NCBI RefSeq assembly: GCF_000739615.1 | Contig: NZ_BATP01000012.1 | Location: 1 to 46,222 of the forward strand | Length of the DNA stretch: 46,222 nt | Source of the DNA: Haloferula sp. BvORR071 | GTDB taxonomy: Bacteria; Verrucomicrobiota; Verrucomicrobiia; Verrucomicrobiales; Akkermansiaceae | Direction: 5' to 3' | Shown: piece by piece, positions 8,859 through 17,839 of the stretch | Layout: each line of letters begins with the position of its first letter | Numbering within the stretch: position 1 is the first letter of the stretch | Notes under the pieces: generated by a model | Seen by the model: only the letters and a program-made list of their open reading frames with translations | What the model was told of the DNA's origin: nothing | Database searches by the model: none | Program-made: the position numbers and the translations under genes

Positions 8859-8888
8859 GTCCCGACCGCAGGAAAATGCGGTCGGGAC
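8859..8888 (-). terminator. Rho-independent terminator of PATR gene 8915-13606
   Basis: A perfect 12-bp stem, GTCCCGACCGCA and its complement, with a 6-base loop. On the minus strand it is followed by CTTTTTC. It starts 27 bases after the stop codon of the PATR gene. Stem, loop and T-run make it the best intrinsic terminator in the window. Confidence 0.88.
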
Positions 8889-8914
8889 CCCGAAGCCATC
8901 GTGCCGGTCGGTGC

Positions 8915-11900
8915 TTACGGTGCGGCCGTCACTTGCACCCGCAGGAAGCCCTTGCTTCCATTGGGCAGACCCTCGGAGGCCGACAAGCGGAAGGTGTGAT
9001 ACTCCCACGGCGTGCCGACCAAACTGGGCAGGCTCGTGCCAGCAGCCGTATCCGAGGCCCCACCCACTTTCACCACCGCGGAGTTCGGGAAGGTCAGGTT
9101 CAGCGAACCTTGGATCGTATAGGTGACCCCGTCCTTGGTGGCCACTTGCGTTCCGTTTGGGCCCGCGGCGAAGACTGCACCGTCGCGCACCGCCACGATC
9201 AGCGTCAGCTCCTTCCCGGTTGGCGCTGCAGTATCCTGGAGCAGCAGTGCCGTGAGCCCACTGTTGGACCCGCTGTTCGGAACTCCATCGAGCGCAAACT
9301 CCGTGAGGTTCGAGGACCGATCGCCATCCGGATCATCGCCGGGATCGCGATCTGCCGGCAGAATCGACGGGAAGCCGTTGATCCATGTCGTGTAGGGTGT
9401 GGCGGGCACCGTCAGGGTGATCTGCGAGTTCGTGCCAGTGCCGTAGTTCAGCGTCCATCCGGCGGGCAATGCGGCGCCGTTGAGCGTCACCGCCGCAAAG
9501 GGCTGGGTCAGCGTACCGGTATAGCTCGCCACCACGTAGGACGAGGCACTCGCCGGATTCAATTGGGTGATCGCCAGGGTCGAGCCGGTGACATTGAGGT
9601 TGCCGTTGACCACCAACTGATCCCCGGTCGCGCCGTCGATCTCGTAGGCATAGGTGCTACCTGCGCTCAGGGTAGTGGCACCGGCGGTAAAGGTGCCCAC
9701 CGAGTGCCCCGGCGCCAGCTTCGCTCCCGAATTGACCACCAGCGGACCCGCGACACTGCCTGTGCCGCCCAAGGTGCCGGCGGAGACGGTCGTGGTGCCG
9801 CCGTAGGTATTGACTCCATCCAGTGCAATCGCACCTGCCCCGGTCTTGGTCAGATTGCCCGTGCCGCTGAAGACTTGGGCGAGCTGCAGGCTCTGGCCAT
9901 TCGGGTTGATCGTCACGCCTCCCGCCCCGATCGTCGCAGTCCCGATGCCATACATGAAGTTTGGGTAGGCATAGGGGGCGGCGGTGATGTTGGCGTTGTT
10001 CAACGTCAACGTCGAGGTGGCTCCTGCATGAGCCTCCGCGGAAATCCCGCGGGCGGTCAAGGTCCCGCCGGCAGTGACATTCACAATGCCGGTATCATTC
10101 TCGCGGGTTGCGAGGTCGATGCGGCCGCCGGTATTGCTCACCACGCCAGTGTTGCTCACGTTGATCGTGGCCTTGCCATCCTCGGCCACGATGATGTTCC
10201 GGCCGATCTTGGTGAGGTTGAAGCTACCCCCGGACACATTCACCACCGAGTCGGAAGTGCCCAGGCGTCCGATGACCACCCAGCAATCGAAGTTCGCCGT
10301 ACCCCCACTCTGGGTCCAGAGCGCGTCCCCGCCTTGACCGATATAGGCATCGCTGCCATAGACGTTCACGTTGCCACCGGTGATATTGACGGCGGAGATC
10401 GAGGTCTCATTGTCTCCCACCCGCATGAATCCATGCGCATTGAAGGTGCCGCCGGAGATATTCACCGTGGCATTCGTCCCGGCGCTCTTGCCCCAGAAGA
10501 CGTTGTTGACGTCGATCAAGCCGTTGTTCTGCAGGTTGAGCGTGCCGACCGTATTACTGTTGTCAGTAATGTTCATGTCGCTATCCACCTGGTAGTAGCT
10601 GGCATTGTCCTTCACGGTCAGGATGCCGGTGCCACCGGTGCCATTCTGACCGACCGAGATCCAACCGCCCGATTGAACGATCTGGCTCGTACCGGAGAGG
10701 ATCAGCGTGCCGGTGGACGTGTTATCACCGAGCAGCACCCGGTTCTGCGTTTCCAGGAAAGCGTTGCCGTTCAAGGTCAGGGTATTCGAGCCGGAGTTCT
10801 CTCCAACCGTCAGATCGCCCGTTGCCAGCTTGGTGTTGTTGTTCAGCGTGACGCTCGCCCCGTTGTTCAAGAGCAGTGCTGAGGACAGGTTGACCTGAGG
10901 ACCTGCGGTACCGTCGAAGACGATGCTGCCGCCCTGCGGCCGTAGCGCGCCTAGACGGTTCTCGGCACCCGACAGCGTCAGCGTGCCGGCCCCCAGCTTG
11001 ATGAACTCGCCATCGGTTGCCACGGTTCGCAGCACCGAACCGCTCAGGCTCAGATTGTTGGCCGTATCGAGCGAAGCCGAACCCTCCAGCGTGAGGCCGC
11101 GGTTGATGGTGGCCGCGACGCCGGTGTAGATCAGCTTGCCACCGCCACCGAGCACCAGGTTCGCTGGCGATGCGGTGGCAGCCCCGATCGAACTGGCAAC
11201 GCCACCGTTGGTGAGCGAATCGATTGTCACATTGCCGCCCGTGAGGCGGGTGACGCCGGTGTAGTCATTCGCCAGCCCCGTGATCGAAAGGTCACCGGAG
11301 CCGGTCTTGGTGAGACCGGTGGTGCCAGTGATCTTTCCGCCTCCAGAACTCAACGCATAAGCAATCGTGTTGTTGAAGACATTGATCGATCCCGGAGCGA
11401 CGCTCGAACCCACCTGCACCGTGCCAATCGCGGCATTGTCGTTGAAGGACACGATCGCCTTGTCCACGTAGTTCGCGGGCACAGAGGCAACCACATCGAG
11501 CCAGTTGTTCGCCGCGGTCCAATTGCTACCCGCATTGCCCGTCCACTCCCGGTCCGCGTAGCTTGTCACGGTGAAGCTGACGATACCGGTACTCGTGTTG
11601 TCATTGAAGGTGGCCGAGACCACACCCGGCGGCAAAGTGCCCGCCGCGAAGGTGCCCCCGCCCGACCGCTGGGCCGGCACATAGGAGAGCACCGGCAGAG
11701 CGACCCCGGTCTGGAACTCCGTGCCCTTCAGGTTCACCGGGATACTGCCCGTCAGGGACATCGCACCGGTGACCTTGAGCGTCGCATCGGTGGGATTGGA
11801 ACCGCTGAGATCTCCCACGTCGGGATTGAAGGAAGTACCAGAGGCAAAGCTGAGGCTAGAGACCACCGCCTGATCCCCGGCGAAGGCAAGCTTCACCCCG

Positions 11901-13606
11901 AAGGAGGTGTTAGCTGTCAAGACCACAGGGTTGCTGTTTGAAGGAGAACCTACACTCTGGCCACCAAGCACCAGACCACCCGCATTGACGGTGTTCGTGC
12001 CGGCGTAAGTGTTCGCTCCCAGCAACGAGAGCGTGCCAGCGCCACTCTTCACGACATTGCCCGTGCCAGTGATGACTTGGTTGGCTGTGAGATTGTAGCC
12101 GTTCGAGTTCACCACCATCCCGCCACTCTTGATCACGACGCTATCGACCGTGGTCGAAATGAAGTTGCTATCGCTCTGCGTCGCGATGATCTGGCTTCCA
12201 TTGAAATTGAGCGTCCCGGTGCCGGCCGAAACGCCGGTGTCGTTCGTCTCGCGGGTGCCGATGAAGCGGTGGGTCCTCACTGTGCCGCCATCCAGATTGA
12301 GCACCCCGGTGGTGCTATTCTGTGCCAGCGAGAACGCTTCAGTTCGCCATTCCGCAGTGTTCGAGATGGTGAGCGATGCATTGGCCAAGGTGCCGTTCTC
12401 ACCGATCCAGGTGATCCCGCCCTGCACATCCACCAGACCGCCGGTCTGGGTCATCACGCCGGGACCGGAGCTCGCAACGATGAAGTTGCTGTTCATGCCG
12501 GTCTTGGTCCAAGTGCCCCCGGACATGTCGACCGTTCCGCTGCCGCCATCCCGGCCGATCACGACCCAACTGCCGTTCGCAATCGCTCCCGCTTCGAGGT
12601 GGACCGTTCCCACGGCGTTGTTGCCTTGGCCGATGAAGAAGTCGCGGCGCGAGCGGAAGTCGCCGGTGCCGGAAATATTCAGGTGGCCCACACCGCCATC
12701 ACGGCCCGCCATCGGCACGCCATTGCGGGTGAAGATGCTACCGCCGCTGAGATTGACCGTGCTAACGCCCGTGTTCTGGCCGATCCACAGGTCGTGGTTG
12801 AGCCACATCGTGCCGGCGGTCTGGTTGACATTGCCAGTGCCAGCACCGTCCGCGAAAATCGCATTTCCGTCGTGCTGCTTGATGCTGCCGCCGGCCATAT
12901 TGAGCGTATCCACCCCATTGCCACCCCAGCCGACGCGGAACCAACTGCCGACGTCGATCGTCCCGGCATCGATCTTGACCGTGGCATCGGCGCCGCCCTC
13001 ACCCATATTGAACTCTCCCTGGACCTTGATCAGGCCGCTGGTGTTGATGTTCATGGTGCCGGTGCCGTCACCGGCGCCAACACGGAGCTGATCTCCCGTG
13101 AAGATACTGCCCGAACCTTGGGCGAAGCCGGTCAGACCAGGGCCCACGGCCGCGGTATTCGCCAGATTATAAGTACCAGTGCTACCGCCCCCGCGGCCGA
13201 CGATCACGTAATTCCCATCGCCGCTAACGACGATCCCGCCCCGGTGATCAAGACGCCCCGCTCCGCCTGCTTCACCCACGAGGACGTCGCGCGGCAAGGC
13301 ATCGATGTCGTTCGTGATGACCGGAAATCCGGTGGTCGCATTGACCACCGCGTCTTCATCGAAGCCGAGGAATACCTGCGGGATATGCCCGTTGCTCCAG
13401 TTGATGGGATTGTCCCAGTTCTGATCGGAAGCAGTATTGGTCCACGTGTTGGTAGCGGCCTGTGAGGCCTGACTCAACGCGAGCGCTCCGATCAAGGAAA
13501 CACTCAGAAGGGCGCCGCTGGTGATGCGGGAGGAGAATGCACCAGGGCAAGCGACTGCCGTCGCAAAGAGAGAGGCACGCGTCGTGCCCGACTTTGGTTG
13601 TTTCAT
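8915..13606 (-). CDS. Giant secreted PATR (autotransporter-associated beta-strand repeat) protein
   Basis: A 1563-residue protein. Residues 1-50 form a long signal peptide ending near S-Q-A-A. Most of the rest is repetitive beta-solenoid with many Ser/Thr/Gly/Asn-rich repeats, including PATR copies of the type G-A-G-T-L-x-L-x-G-x-N-T-Y-x-G-x-T and G-S-G-D-L-S-I-T-G. Two halves, about 60-640 and 880-1330, have a parallel series of short G-x-[VL]-N-[LI]-[ST]-G-G repeats and look like an internal duplication. After about 1430 comes a short acidic segment with D-P-D-G-D, then a tail ending G-F-L-R-V. There is no autotransporter beta-barrel and no catalytic motif. A role in binding or surface display is plausible but not shown. 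It has its own promoter region with a palindrome at 13731-13758. Confidence 0.8.
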   Translation of the reverse strand: MKQPKSGTTRASLFATAVACPGAFSSRITSGALLSVSLIGALALSQASQAATNTWTNTASDQNWDNPINWSNGHIPQVFLGFDEDAVVNATTGFPVITNDIDALPRDVLVGEAGGAGRLDHRGGIVVSGDGNYVIVGRGGGSTGTYNLANTAAVGPGLTGFAQGSGSIFTGDQLRVGAGDGTGTMNINTSGLIKVQGEFNMGEGGADATVKIDAGTIDVGSWFRVGWGGNGVDTLNMAGGSIKQHDGNAIFADGAGTGNVNQTAGTMWLNHDLWIGQNTGVSTVNLSGGSIFTRNGVPMAGRDGGVGHLNISGTGDFRSRRDFFIGQGNNAVGTVHLEAGAIANGSWVVIGRDGGSGTVDMSGGTWTKTGMNSNFIVASSGPGVMTQTGGLVDVQGGITWIGENGTLANASLTISNTAEWRTEAFSLAQNSTTGVLNLDGGTVRTHRFIGTRETNDTGVSAGTGTLNFNGSQIIATQSDSNFISTTVDSVVIKSGGMVVNSNGYNLTANQVITGTGNVVKSGAGTLSLLGANTYAGTNTVNAGGLVLGGQSVGSPSNSNPVVLTANTSFGVKLAFAGDQAVVSSLSFASGTSFNPDVGDLSGSNPTDATLKVTGAMSLTGSIPVNLKGTEFQTGVALPVLSYVPAQRSGGGTFAAGTLPPGVVSATFNDNTSTGIVSFTVTSYADREWTGNAGSNWTAANNWLDVVASVPANYVDKAIVSFNDNAAIGTVQVGSSVAPGSINVFNNTIAYALSSGGGKITGTTGLTKTGSGDLSITGLANDYTGVTRLTGGNVTIDSLTNGGVASSIGAATASPANLVLGGGGKLIYTGVAATINRGLTLEGSASLDTANNLSLSGSVLRTVATDGEFIKLGAGTLTLSGAENRLGALRPQGGSIVFDGTAGPQVNLSSALLLNNGASVTLNNNTKLATGDLTVGENSGSNTLTLNGNAFLETQNRVLLGDNTSTGTLILSGTSQIVQSGGWISVGQNGTGGTGILTVKDNASYYQVDSDMNITDNSNTVGTLNLQNNGLIDVNNVFWGKSAGTNATVNISGGTFNAHGFMRVGDNETSISAVNITGGNVNVYGSDAYIGQGGDALWTQSGGTANFDCWVVIGRLGTSDSVVNVSGGSFNLTKIGRNIIVAEDGKATINVSNTGVVSNTGGRIDLATRENDTGIVNVTAGGTLTARGISAEAHAGATSTLTLNNANITAAPYAYPNFMYGIGTATIGAGGVTINPNGQSLQLAQVFSGTGNLTKTGAGAIALDGVNTYGGTTTVSAGTLGGTGSVAGPLVVNSGAKLAPGHSVGTFTAGATTLSAGSTYAYEIDGATGDQLVVNGNLNVTGSTLAITQLNPASASSYVVASYTGTLTQPFAAVTLNGAALPAGWTLNYGTGTNSQITLTVPATPYTTWINGFPSILPADRDPGDDPDGDRSSNLTEFALDGVPNSGSNSGLTALLLQDTAAPTGKELTLIVAVRDGAVFAAGPNGTQVATKDGVTYTIQGSLNLTFPNSAVVKVGGASDTAAGTSLPSLVGTPWEYHTFRLSASEGLPNGSKGFLRVQVTAAP

Positions 13607-13663
13607 GGGTTCGCGGGTTTCCGGCGGGGGCTCACCACCGAAGGGGTCGGTACTCGCTCAACC

Positions 13664-13683
13664 CAAACGCGTTTGCAGGCAAA
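13664..13683. promoter_or_regulatory. Two overlapping palindromes in the leader of PATR gene 13606
   Basis: CAAACGCGTTTG (13664-13675) is a perfect 12-bp palindrome and overlaps TTTGCAGGCAAA (13672-13683), a second palindrome. On the plus strand the segment reads CCCAA, 5 bases, TTTGCAGGC, which resembles the regulon box (3 of 5 and 7 of 9) but points away from the downstream gene. It could be an operator inside the transcribed leader. Confidence 0.35.
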
Positions 13684-13730
13684 TGGAAATTTGCTCCTCG
13701 GCACCCAATGAGGGCGCTTTGTTTATAATG

Positions 13731-13758
13731 CGGACAACCTGTCATCACAGGTTGTCCG
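13731..13758. promoter_or_regulatory. Perfect palindrome overlapping the promoter of PATR gene 13606 (operator or hairpin)
   Basis: CGGACAACCTGT, loop CATC, ACAGGTTGTCCG: a perfect 12-bp inverted repeat. Just downstream on the minus strand lies CATTATAAAC, with TATAAA as a plausible -10, so the palindrome covers the expected -35 and spacer. No T-run follows on the minus strand, which argues against a terminator for the gene upstream. The sequence differs from the TTCAA/TTTGCAGAA regulon box, so a different regulator is implied if it is an operator. Confidence 0.5.
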
Positions 13759-13809
13759 ATTCGTTGCAACACGCACGGGTTGAGAAGGTCCCGACAACCC
13801 TAAACCCGC

Positions 13810-16800
13810 TCAATTCGCGGGCAAAACCACGAGCCTCAGGAAGCGCTTCTTGGTCGATCCCATCGCCACGTTGTCTGTATAAGTAGCCGTCCCCGCAGAG
13901 GCGAAGGCCGGGAAGGTCTGTACTACAGTCCAGTCGCCACTGAGGCTCTCGCTGGCTTCGACACGGAAGCTAATGTTGCCACCCGCAATGTGATCAAAGC
14001 CGAGCGTGAGGAAGTTACCGCTCTTTCCCAAAACCGGTCCCGCACCACCACCTTGGATCGGATTGCGCCCCATACCGAACTCAATCAGGTTCACCGAGCC
14101 ATCTTGGTCAGGGTCCGCATCAACCGCCGCGGAGTCCCCCGCGAGACCGTAAGAGGCAGCCCAAGTATCGTAGGGACTCGCTGCTCCCACCAACGCCACC
14201 ACCGGGAAGCCGGAGCCATTGTTGTGGGTGTAACTCAGAGTATAGCCCGCAGGGAGCGCTCCATTGACGGTGAAGGTCCCGCTGACACCGGCGCTACCAC
14301 TCGCGATAATATAGTAAGGAGCGGTAAGTGTGCCCGTTCCGCTGAAGTCAAGAGTCGCCCCCGCCCCCAGCGTCAATACGCCCTGCGAATGGAGATGCCC
14401 CGGCAACACGCTCGCTTCTACATCATAGCGGATGGCTAGCTTGCCATTCACCGTGGAAGCCGCCTGTGCATTGAGCGTGCCGATCGGCGTCAAGGCTGCA
14501 CCGGAAGCCACCGTGACCGCCCCGGTCTGACCACCGATGCCCAGACTCCCGGAGTTCACACTGACGGTCCCGGAGAAGGCGACGTTCGGAGAAGTGAAGC
14601 TCACGCTGCCGCTGCCACTCTTCGTCAAGCTGCCGCTGCCATCCACGCTGCCACTGAAAGTGACGGCATGGGGAGCATCCAAATCATCCGCCCCGGTGAC
14701 CACCGCCGCACCTGTTAGAGAAACCGGCACCGTGGAAGCCGAGTCGGCCGCCGCGCCCAACACGCCGCCACCCAGCCGCAGCCTCGCGGTCATCGCAGCA
14801 TTGGCCGAGCCAGCCACCATGCCTCCCGAGCCGACATACACGGTGCCAGCAGTGAGATTGAGAATGGAACTCCCTGCAAAGTCCGCTTGGCCGAACTGAA
14901 AGCGCTCCGCCTTCACCACGCCGCCACGGACCAGCATGATCGACTGGCCATCGAATGCAGTCCCGATGCGCACCCCAACCGCAGCATCCGTGGAGGTGAA
15001 GCTCCCGCCACCGATATCCAGCACCGACCAGCGGCTCAGGTTGGCGATCCCCACTGTCGTGGAGCCGTGGACTGTCAGGCTGCCGCTGTCCATCCGGGCG
15101 CTGACACTCGAGTTGGCATTGTTGCCCAGCACCACGTTCCCCGCGACATCCACGGCACCACCATTGATGTAGAGCCCATTCCCCGTCTGGCCGGTGGTAG
15201 GTTCAGTGCCAAGGTTGAGAGCTCCCCGGCTGACGCTGAGGCTCGCAGTATTGAGACTCCCTCCTCCCACGTGAACGAAGAAGTTTCCGCTGCTGAGGTT
15301 ATTGTCAGAGATAATTCCGCCGTTGAAGTTCGCCGTGCCCGACACGATATCCAAGCCAGCGGAGGCATTGGTGAATTGCGATTGGGCTGAGGCCGTCAAG
15401 GTGCCTCCATTCAGAAGCAGCTTGGAGCCGGCCGCACCGGTCTTCACGGATCCTGCGCTGAAGCTCGATCCCGCATCCAATGAAAGCACACCTCCATTGA
15501 CGGTGGCATTGCCGGTGAAGGCATGCGTGCCAGTCAGCGCGAAGGTGCCACTCCCTGCCTTGGTGAAGTTCGTTCCAGTCCCGGCAGGAGAGCCGGTATA
15601 GCTGGTCGAGGCATTGTTCTGTCCCACCGTCAGGGATAGAGGAGTCGCAACCGTATTCGCCAGCGGGAAAGGCTTGTCGCCACTCAGAGCTCCCAGCGTG
15701 ATACTATCCAAGAACTCCGATACCGTGAGCGTGCCACTGGCAGCCGAATAGGTCAGTGTACTATTCTGCAGCGCAAGCGGATCACCGATCTCCACCGTCC
15801 CTGCGGAAATCGTCGTTGGTCCGCTGAAAGTATTCGCCGAGAGCAAAGTCGTAGTGCCAGCACCAAAAAAGTCCACACTGCCACTGCCGCTAATCTGCGA
15901 GGAGAGGCTGAGCGCATCCGAGCGATTGATGCGAAGCACCCCATTGTTCGCGATCGGACCACCAACCGAACCACTGGTCCCGCCTGCGCCGATCTGCAGC
16001 GTGCCAGCGCCATTCGTGGTGAGTCCGCCGTAGAAGCTGTCACCGGTGAGAATCAGGGTCCCGGGCCCGGATTTGCCCACGCCGCCATCTCCCGAGATCT
16101 GGCCCTGGATCGTGAGCGCACCCGCAGCGTCATCCAGCTTGGCAAGGATGCCATTCGCAGGCAACTGCACCGGCGCGCTGATTGTATGGCTGCCGCTCTT
16201 CACATGCAGCGTCGCCGCAGCCTCACCGTCGTCGAAGATCAGCGCATTGGAGCCCGCCACCGTAAAGGTCTGCGAGCTGTCGATGTTGAGAATCCCTACC
16301 GTCGCCGGGCTGCCAAGTGTGACCGTGCGCGCAGCGGTGATCGGCGTGCCCGAGCTGCCGCCAAGATTCGCGATTGCCGAGGTCCCATTCGGCACACCAT
16401 TCGCCGTCCAATTCGCAGCCGTCGCCCAAGTGCCATTCGCATTCACGTTCCAGAAAGACTCCGGACGATTGCCAACTTCGATCCGCAGCGTCACGAAGCC
16501 CGAAGCCACACCAAAGGTATAGGTCTGCCCCGGGATCTTGCTGCTCTCGGCCACCGCCAGGCTTGCGGTGCCTGAGCCGCCGATCGCCCCGGAACTGGCA
16601 AAGAGATTGAAAGTGCCCAAGCCGGTGAAGGGCTGCGTCGTCCCCGCATTGTAGAGTTCGATCGTGCCGCCGTTGATGACCAGGCCATCCGAGTTCAGCA
16701 CCTCAATCAGGTCCGACTGCAGCGCATCGACCGCCTCCCACTTGATCACCGAGCCCGCTGCCAGATTCAGCCCCCCGGCCTTGAGCGAACCCACTCCACC

Positions 16801-17601
16801 CGCACCCGGAATCAGGGTGCCACCGGATGCCACGCTGACCACACCGCTCATGCTGCCCTGGCCGGTGAGCGTGCCGCTATTGTTCACGGCCACCGCGCCG
16901 GAGCCGGTCGCGCTGCCGCTGGTATTGTTGATCACCAGCTTGCCGCCGTTGATGGTTGTGCTGTTGGTGCCATTGCGCGTCGACCCGCTAGCCGCATTCA
17001 GCCGGACCTCACCCGCGGCCATGGTCAGGTTGCTGACCGTATAGGCGCCGTTGTAAATGACCGTCCCCGCCCCCGGGTGACTGATCGTTCCTCCGCTGGA
17101 ATTATTGCGGACGTTGATCGGGCAATTGAGCGTGAGCGTCCGGCCGCCCGGGACATTGTTCACCATCGCCACACCACCGGTGGCCCGGAAAAAGATCCCG
17201 CTTGCCACGGTCAGATCTTGAGTAGCCAGGCTCATGTCCACCCCGCCACTCGCGGTGAAAGTGAAAGTCCGGGTGCCAGTGATCGAGACCGGCCCGGCAG
17301 GATCAACAATCTTGATCGTATTGAGCCCGAGATCCCCGCCGATATCCACAGTGTTTGCAGCGGCCACGCGGCTATCCCAAATGAAGATATCCGTCTGACC
17401 GGTGCCGTTGATCGGCGTAGTCGCCATCGCGGCTCCGGCCTGATCCACCCACGAGGCATTCTGGTTCAGGCTCGAGGTGTTGTTAGCCTTGTAGTAACTC
17501 GCGGCTTGGGCGGTCGCGAGGAGCATCCCCAAGGCCGTGCCGCTCTGGATGAAGCACGGCAGGATGGGGCGGAAATGGGTACGCAGGGTTTGACCTTTCA
17601 C
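13810..17601 (-). CDS. Giant secreted PATR (autotransporter-associated beta-strand repeat) protein
   Basis: A 1263-residue protein if started at the GTG at 17601. The frame is open to 17733, but that extension runs through the regulon box and -10 at 17713-17744, and the GTG is the first ATG/GTG/TTG codon after the -10. It also places a good signal peptide (R-P-I-L-P-C-F then L-L-A-T-A-Q-A-A) at residues about 1-35. The rest is beta-solenoid with repeated PATR units such as G-P-G-T-L-I-L-T-G-D-S and G-S-G-T-F-A-L-T-G-T-H. Near the end are D-P-D-Q-D-G-S-V-N-L-I-E-F (a Ca-loop segment) and a C-terminal domain ending R-F-L-R-L-V-V. No enzyme domain or membrane barrel is visible. Confidence 0.78.
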   Translation of the reverse strand: MKGQTLRTHFRPILPCFIQSGTALGMLLATAQAASYYKANNTSSLNQNASWVDQAGAAMATTPINGTGQTDIFIWDSRVAAANTVDIGGDLGLNTIKIVDPAGPVSITGTRTFTFTASGGVDMSLATQDLTVASGIFFRATGGVAMVNNVPGGRTLTLNCPINVRNNSSGGTISHPGAGTVIYNGAYTVSNLTMAAGEVRLNAASGSTRNGTNSTTINGGKLVINNTSGSATGSGAVAVNNSGTLTGQGSMSGVVSVASGGTLIPGAGGVGSLKAGGLNLAAGSVIKWEAVDALQSDLIEVLNSDGLVINGGTIELYNAGTTQPFTGLGTFNLFASSGAIGGSGTASLAVAESSKIPGQTYTFGVASGFVTLRIEVGNRPESFWNVNANGTWATAANWTANGVPNGTSAIANLGGSSGTPITAARTVTLGSPATVGILNIDSSQTFTVAGSNALIFDDGEAAATLHVKSGSHTISAPVQLPANGILAKLDDAAGALTIQGQISGDGGVGKSGPGTLILTGDSFYGGLTTNGAGTLQIGAGGTSGSVGGPIANNGVLRINRSDALSLSSQISGSGSVDFFGAGTTTLLSANTFSGPTTISAGTVEIGDPLALQNSTLTYSAASGTLTVSEFLDSITLGALSGDKPFPLANTVATPLSLTVGQNNASTSYTGSPAGTGTNFTKAGSGTFALTGTHAFTGNATVNGGVLSLDAGSSFSAGSVKTGAAGSKLLLNGGTLTASAQSQFTNASAGLDIVSGTANFNGGIISDNNLSSGNFFVHVGGGSLNTASLSVSRGALNLGTEPTTGQTGNGLYINGGAVDVAGNVVLGNNANSSVSARMDSGSLTVHGSTTVGIANLSRWSVLDIGGGSFTSTDAAVGVRIGTAFDGQSIMLVRGGVVKAERFQFGQADFAGSSILNLTAGTVYVGSGGMVAGSANAAMTARLRLGGGVLGAAADSASTVPVSLTGAAVVTGADDLDAPHAVTFSGSVDGSGSLTKSGSGSVSFTSPNVAFSGTVSVNSGSLGIGGQTGAVTVASGAALTPIGTLNAQAASTVNGKLAIRYDVEASVLPGHLHSQGVLTLGAGATLDFSGTGTLTAPYYIIASGSAGVSGTFTVNGALPAGYTLSYTHNNGSGFPVVALVGAASPYDTWAASYGLAGDSAAVDADPDQDGSVNLIEFGMGRNPIQGGGAGPVLGKSGNFLTLGFDHIAGGNISFRVEASESLSGDWTVVQTFPAFASAGTATYTDNVAMGSTKKRFLRLVVLPAN

Positions 17602-17712
17602 GGGGTTTGATGGGTTAGACTTGGGTTCGAGAAAAGGAGCCGCCAGGAGCGATGGAGATCGATTCCTAGGGATAGAATAAGAAACGTTATCTTTAGCGGA
17701 GAGTTGCCGCGC

Positions 17713-17744
17713 GTATACTTGGCGTTTCTGCAAAAAGACTTGAG
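17713..17744 (-). promoter_or_regulatory. Pectin-regulon box 4 with -10 (upstream of PATR gene 17601)
   Basis: Minus strand: CTCAA (4 of 5), 5 bases, exact TTTGCAGAA, 8 bases, exact TATAC. It supports the downstream GTG start at 17601, leaving a leader of roughly 100 bases. The flanking TATACGC is identical to box 3. Confidence 0.72.
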
Positions 17745-17839
17745 ATTTAGGCTCTCAAGCCTCGTCGCCAGAGCACTCCAATCGCTCGCATGAAAGCGGC
17801 AACGCCACTTCCCTCTCAAAGCCTCAGATAGGGCCCTAC

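Noticed and set aside
8876..10882. Long plus-strand open frame opposite the PATR gene at 8915-13606
   Set aside because: It is a shadow of a repetitive high-G+C gene on the other strand. The product is Arg/Gly/His-rich with no signal peptide or family features.
12077..13465. Plus-strand frame of 462 residues opposite the PATR gene
   Set aside because: Shadow frame caused by high G+C at third positions; the opposite frame has clear PATR repeats and a signal peptide.
13731..13758. Palindrome as terminator of PATR gene 13810-17601
   Set aside because: It lies more than 50 bases past the stop, has no T-run on the minus strand and abuts a -10-like TATAAA; an operator is more likely.
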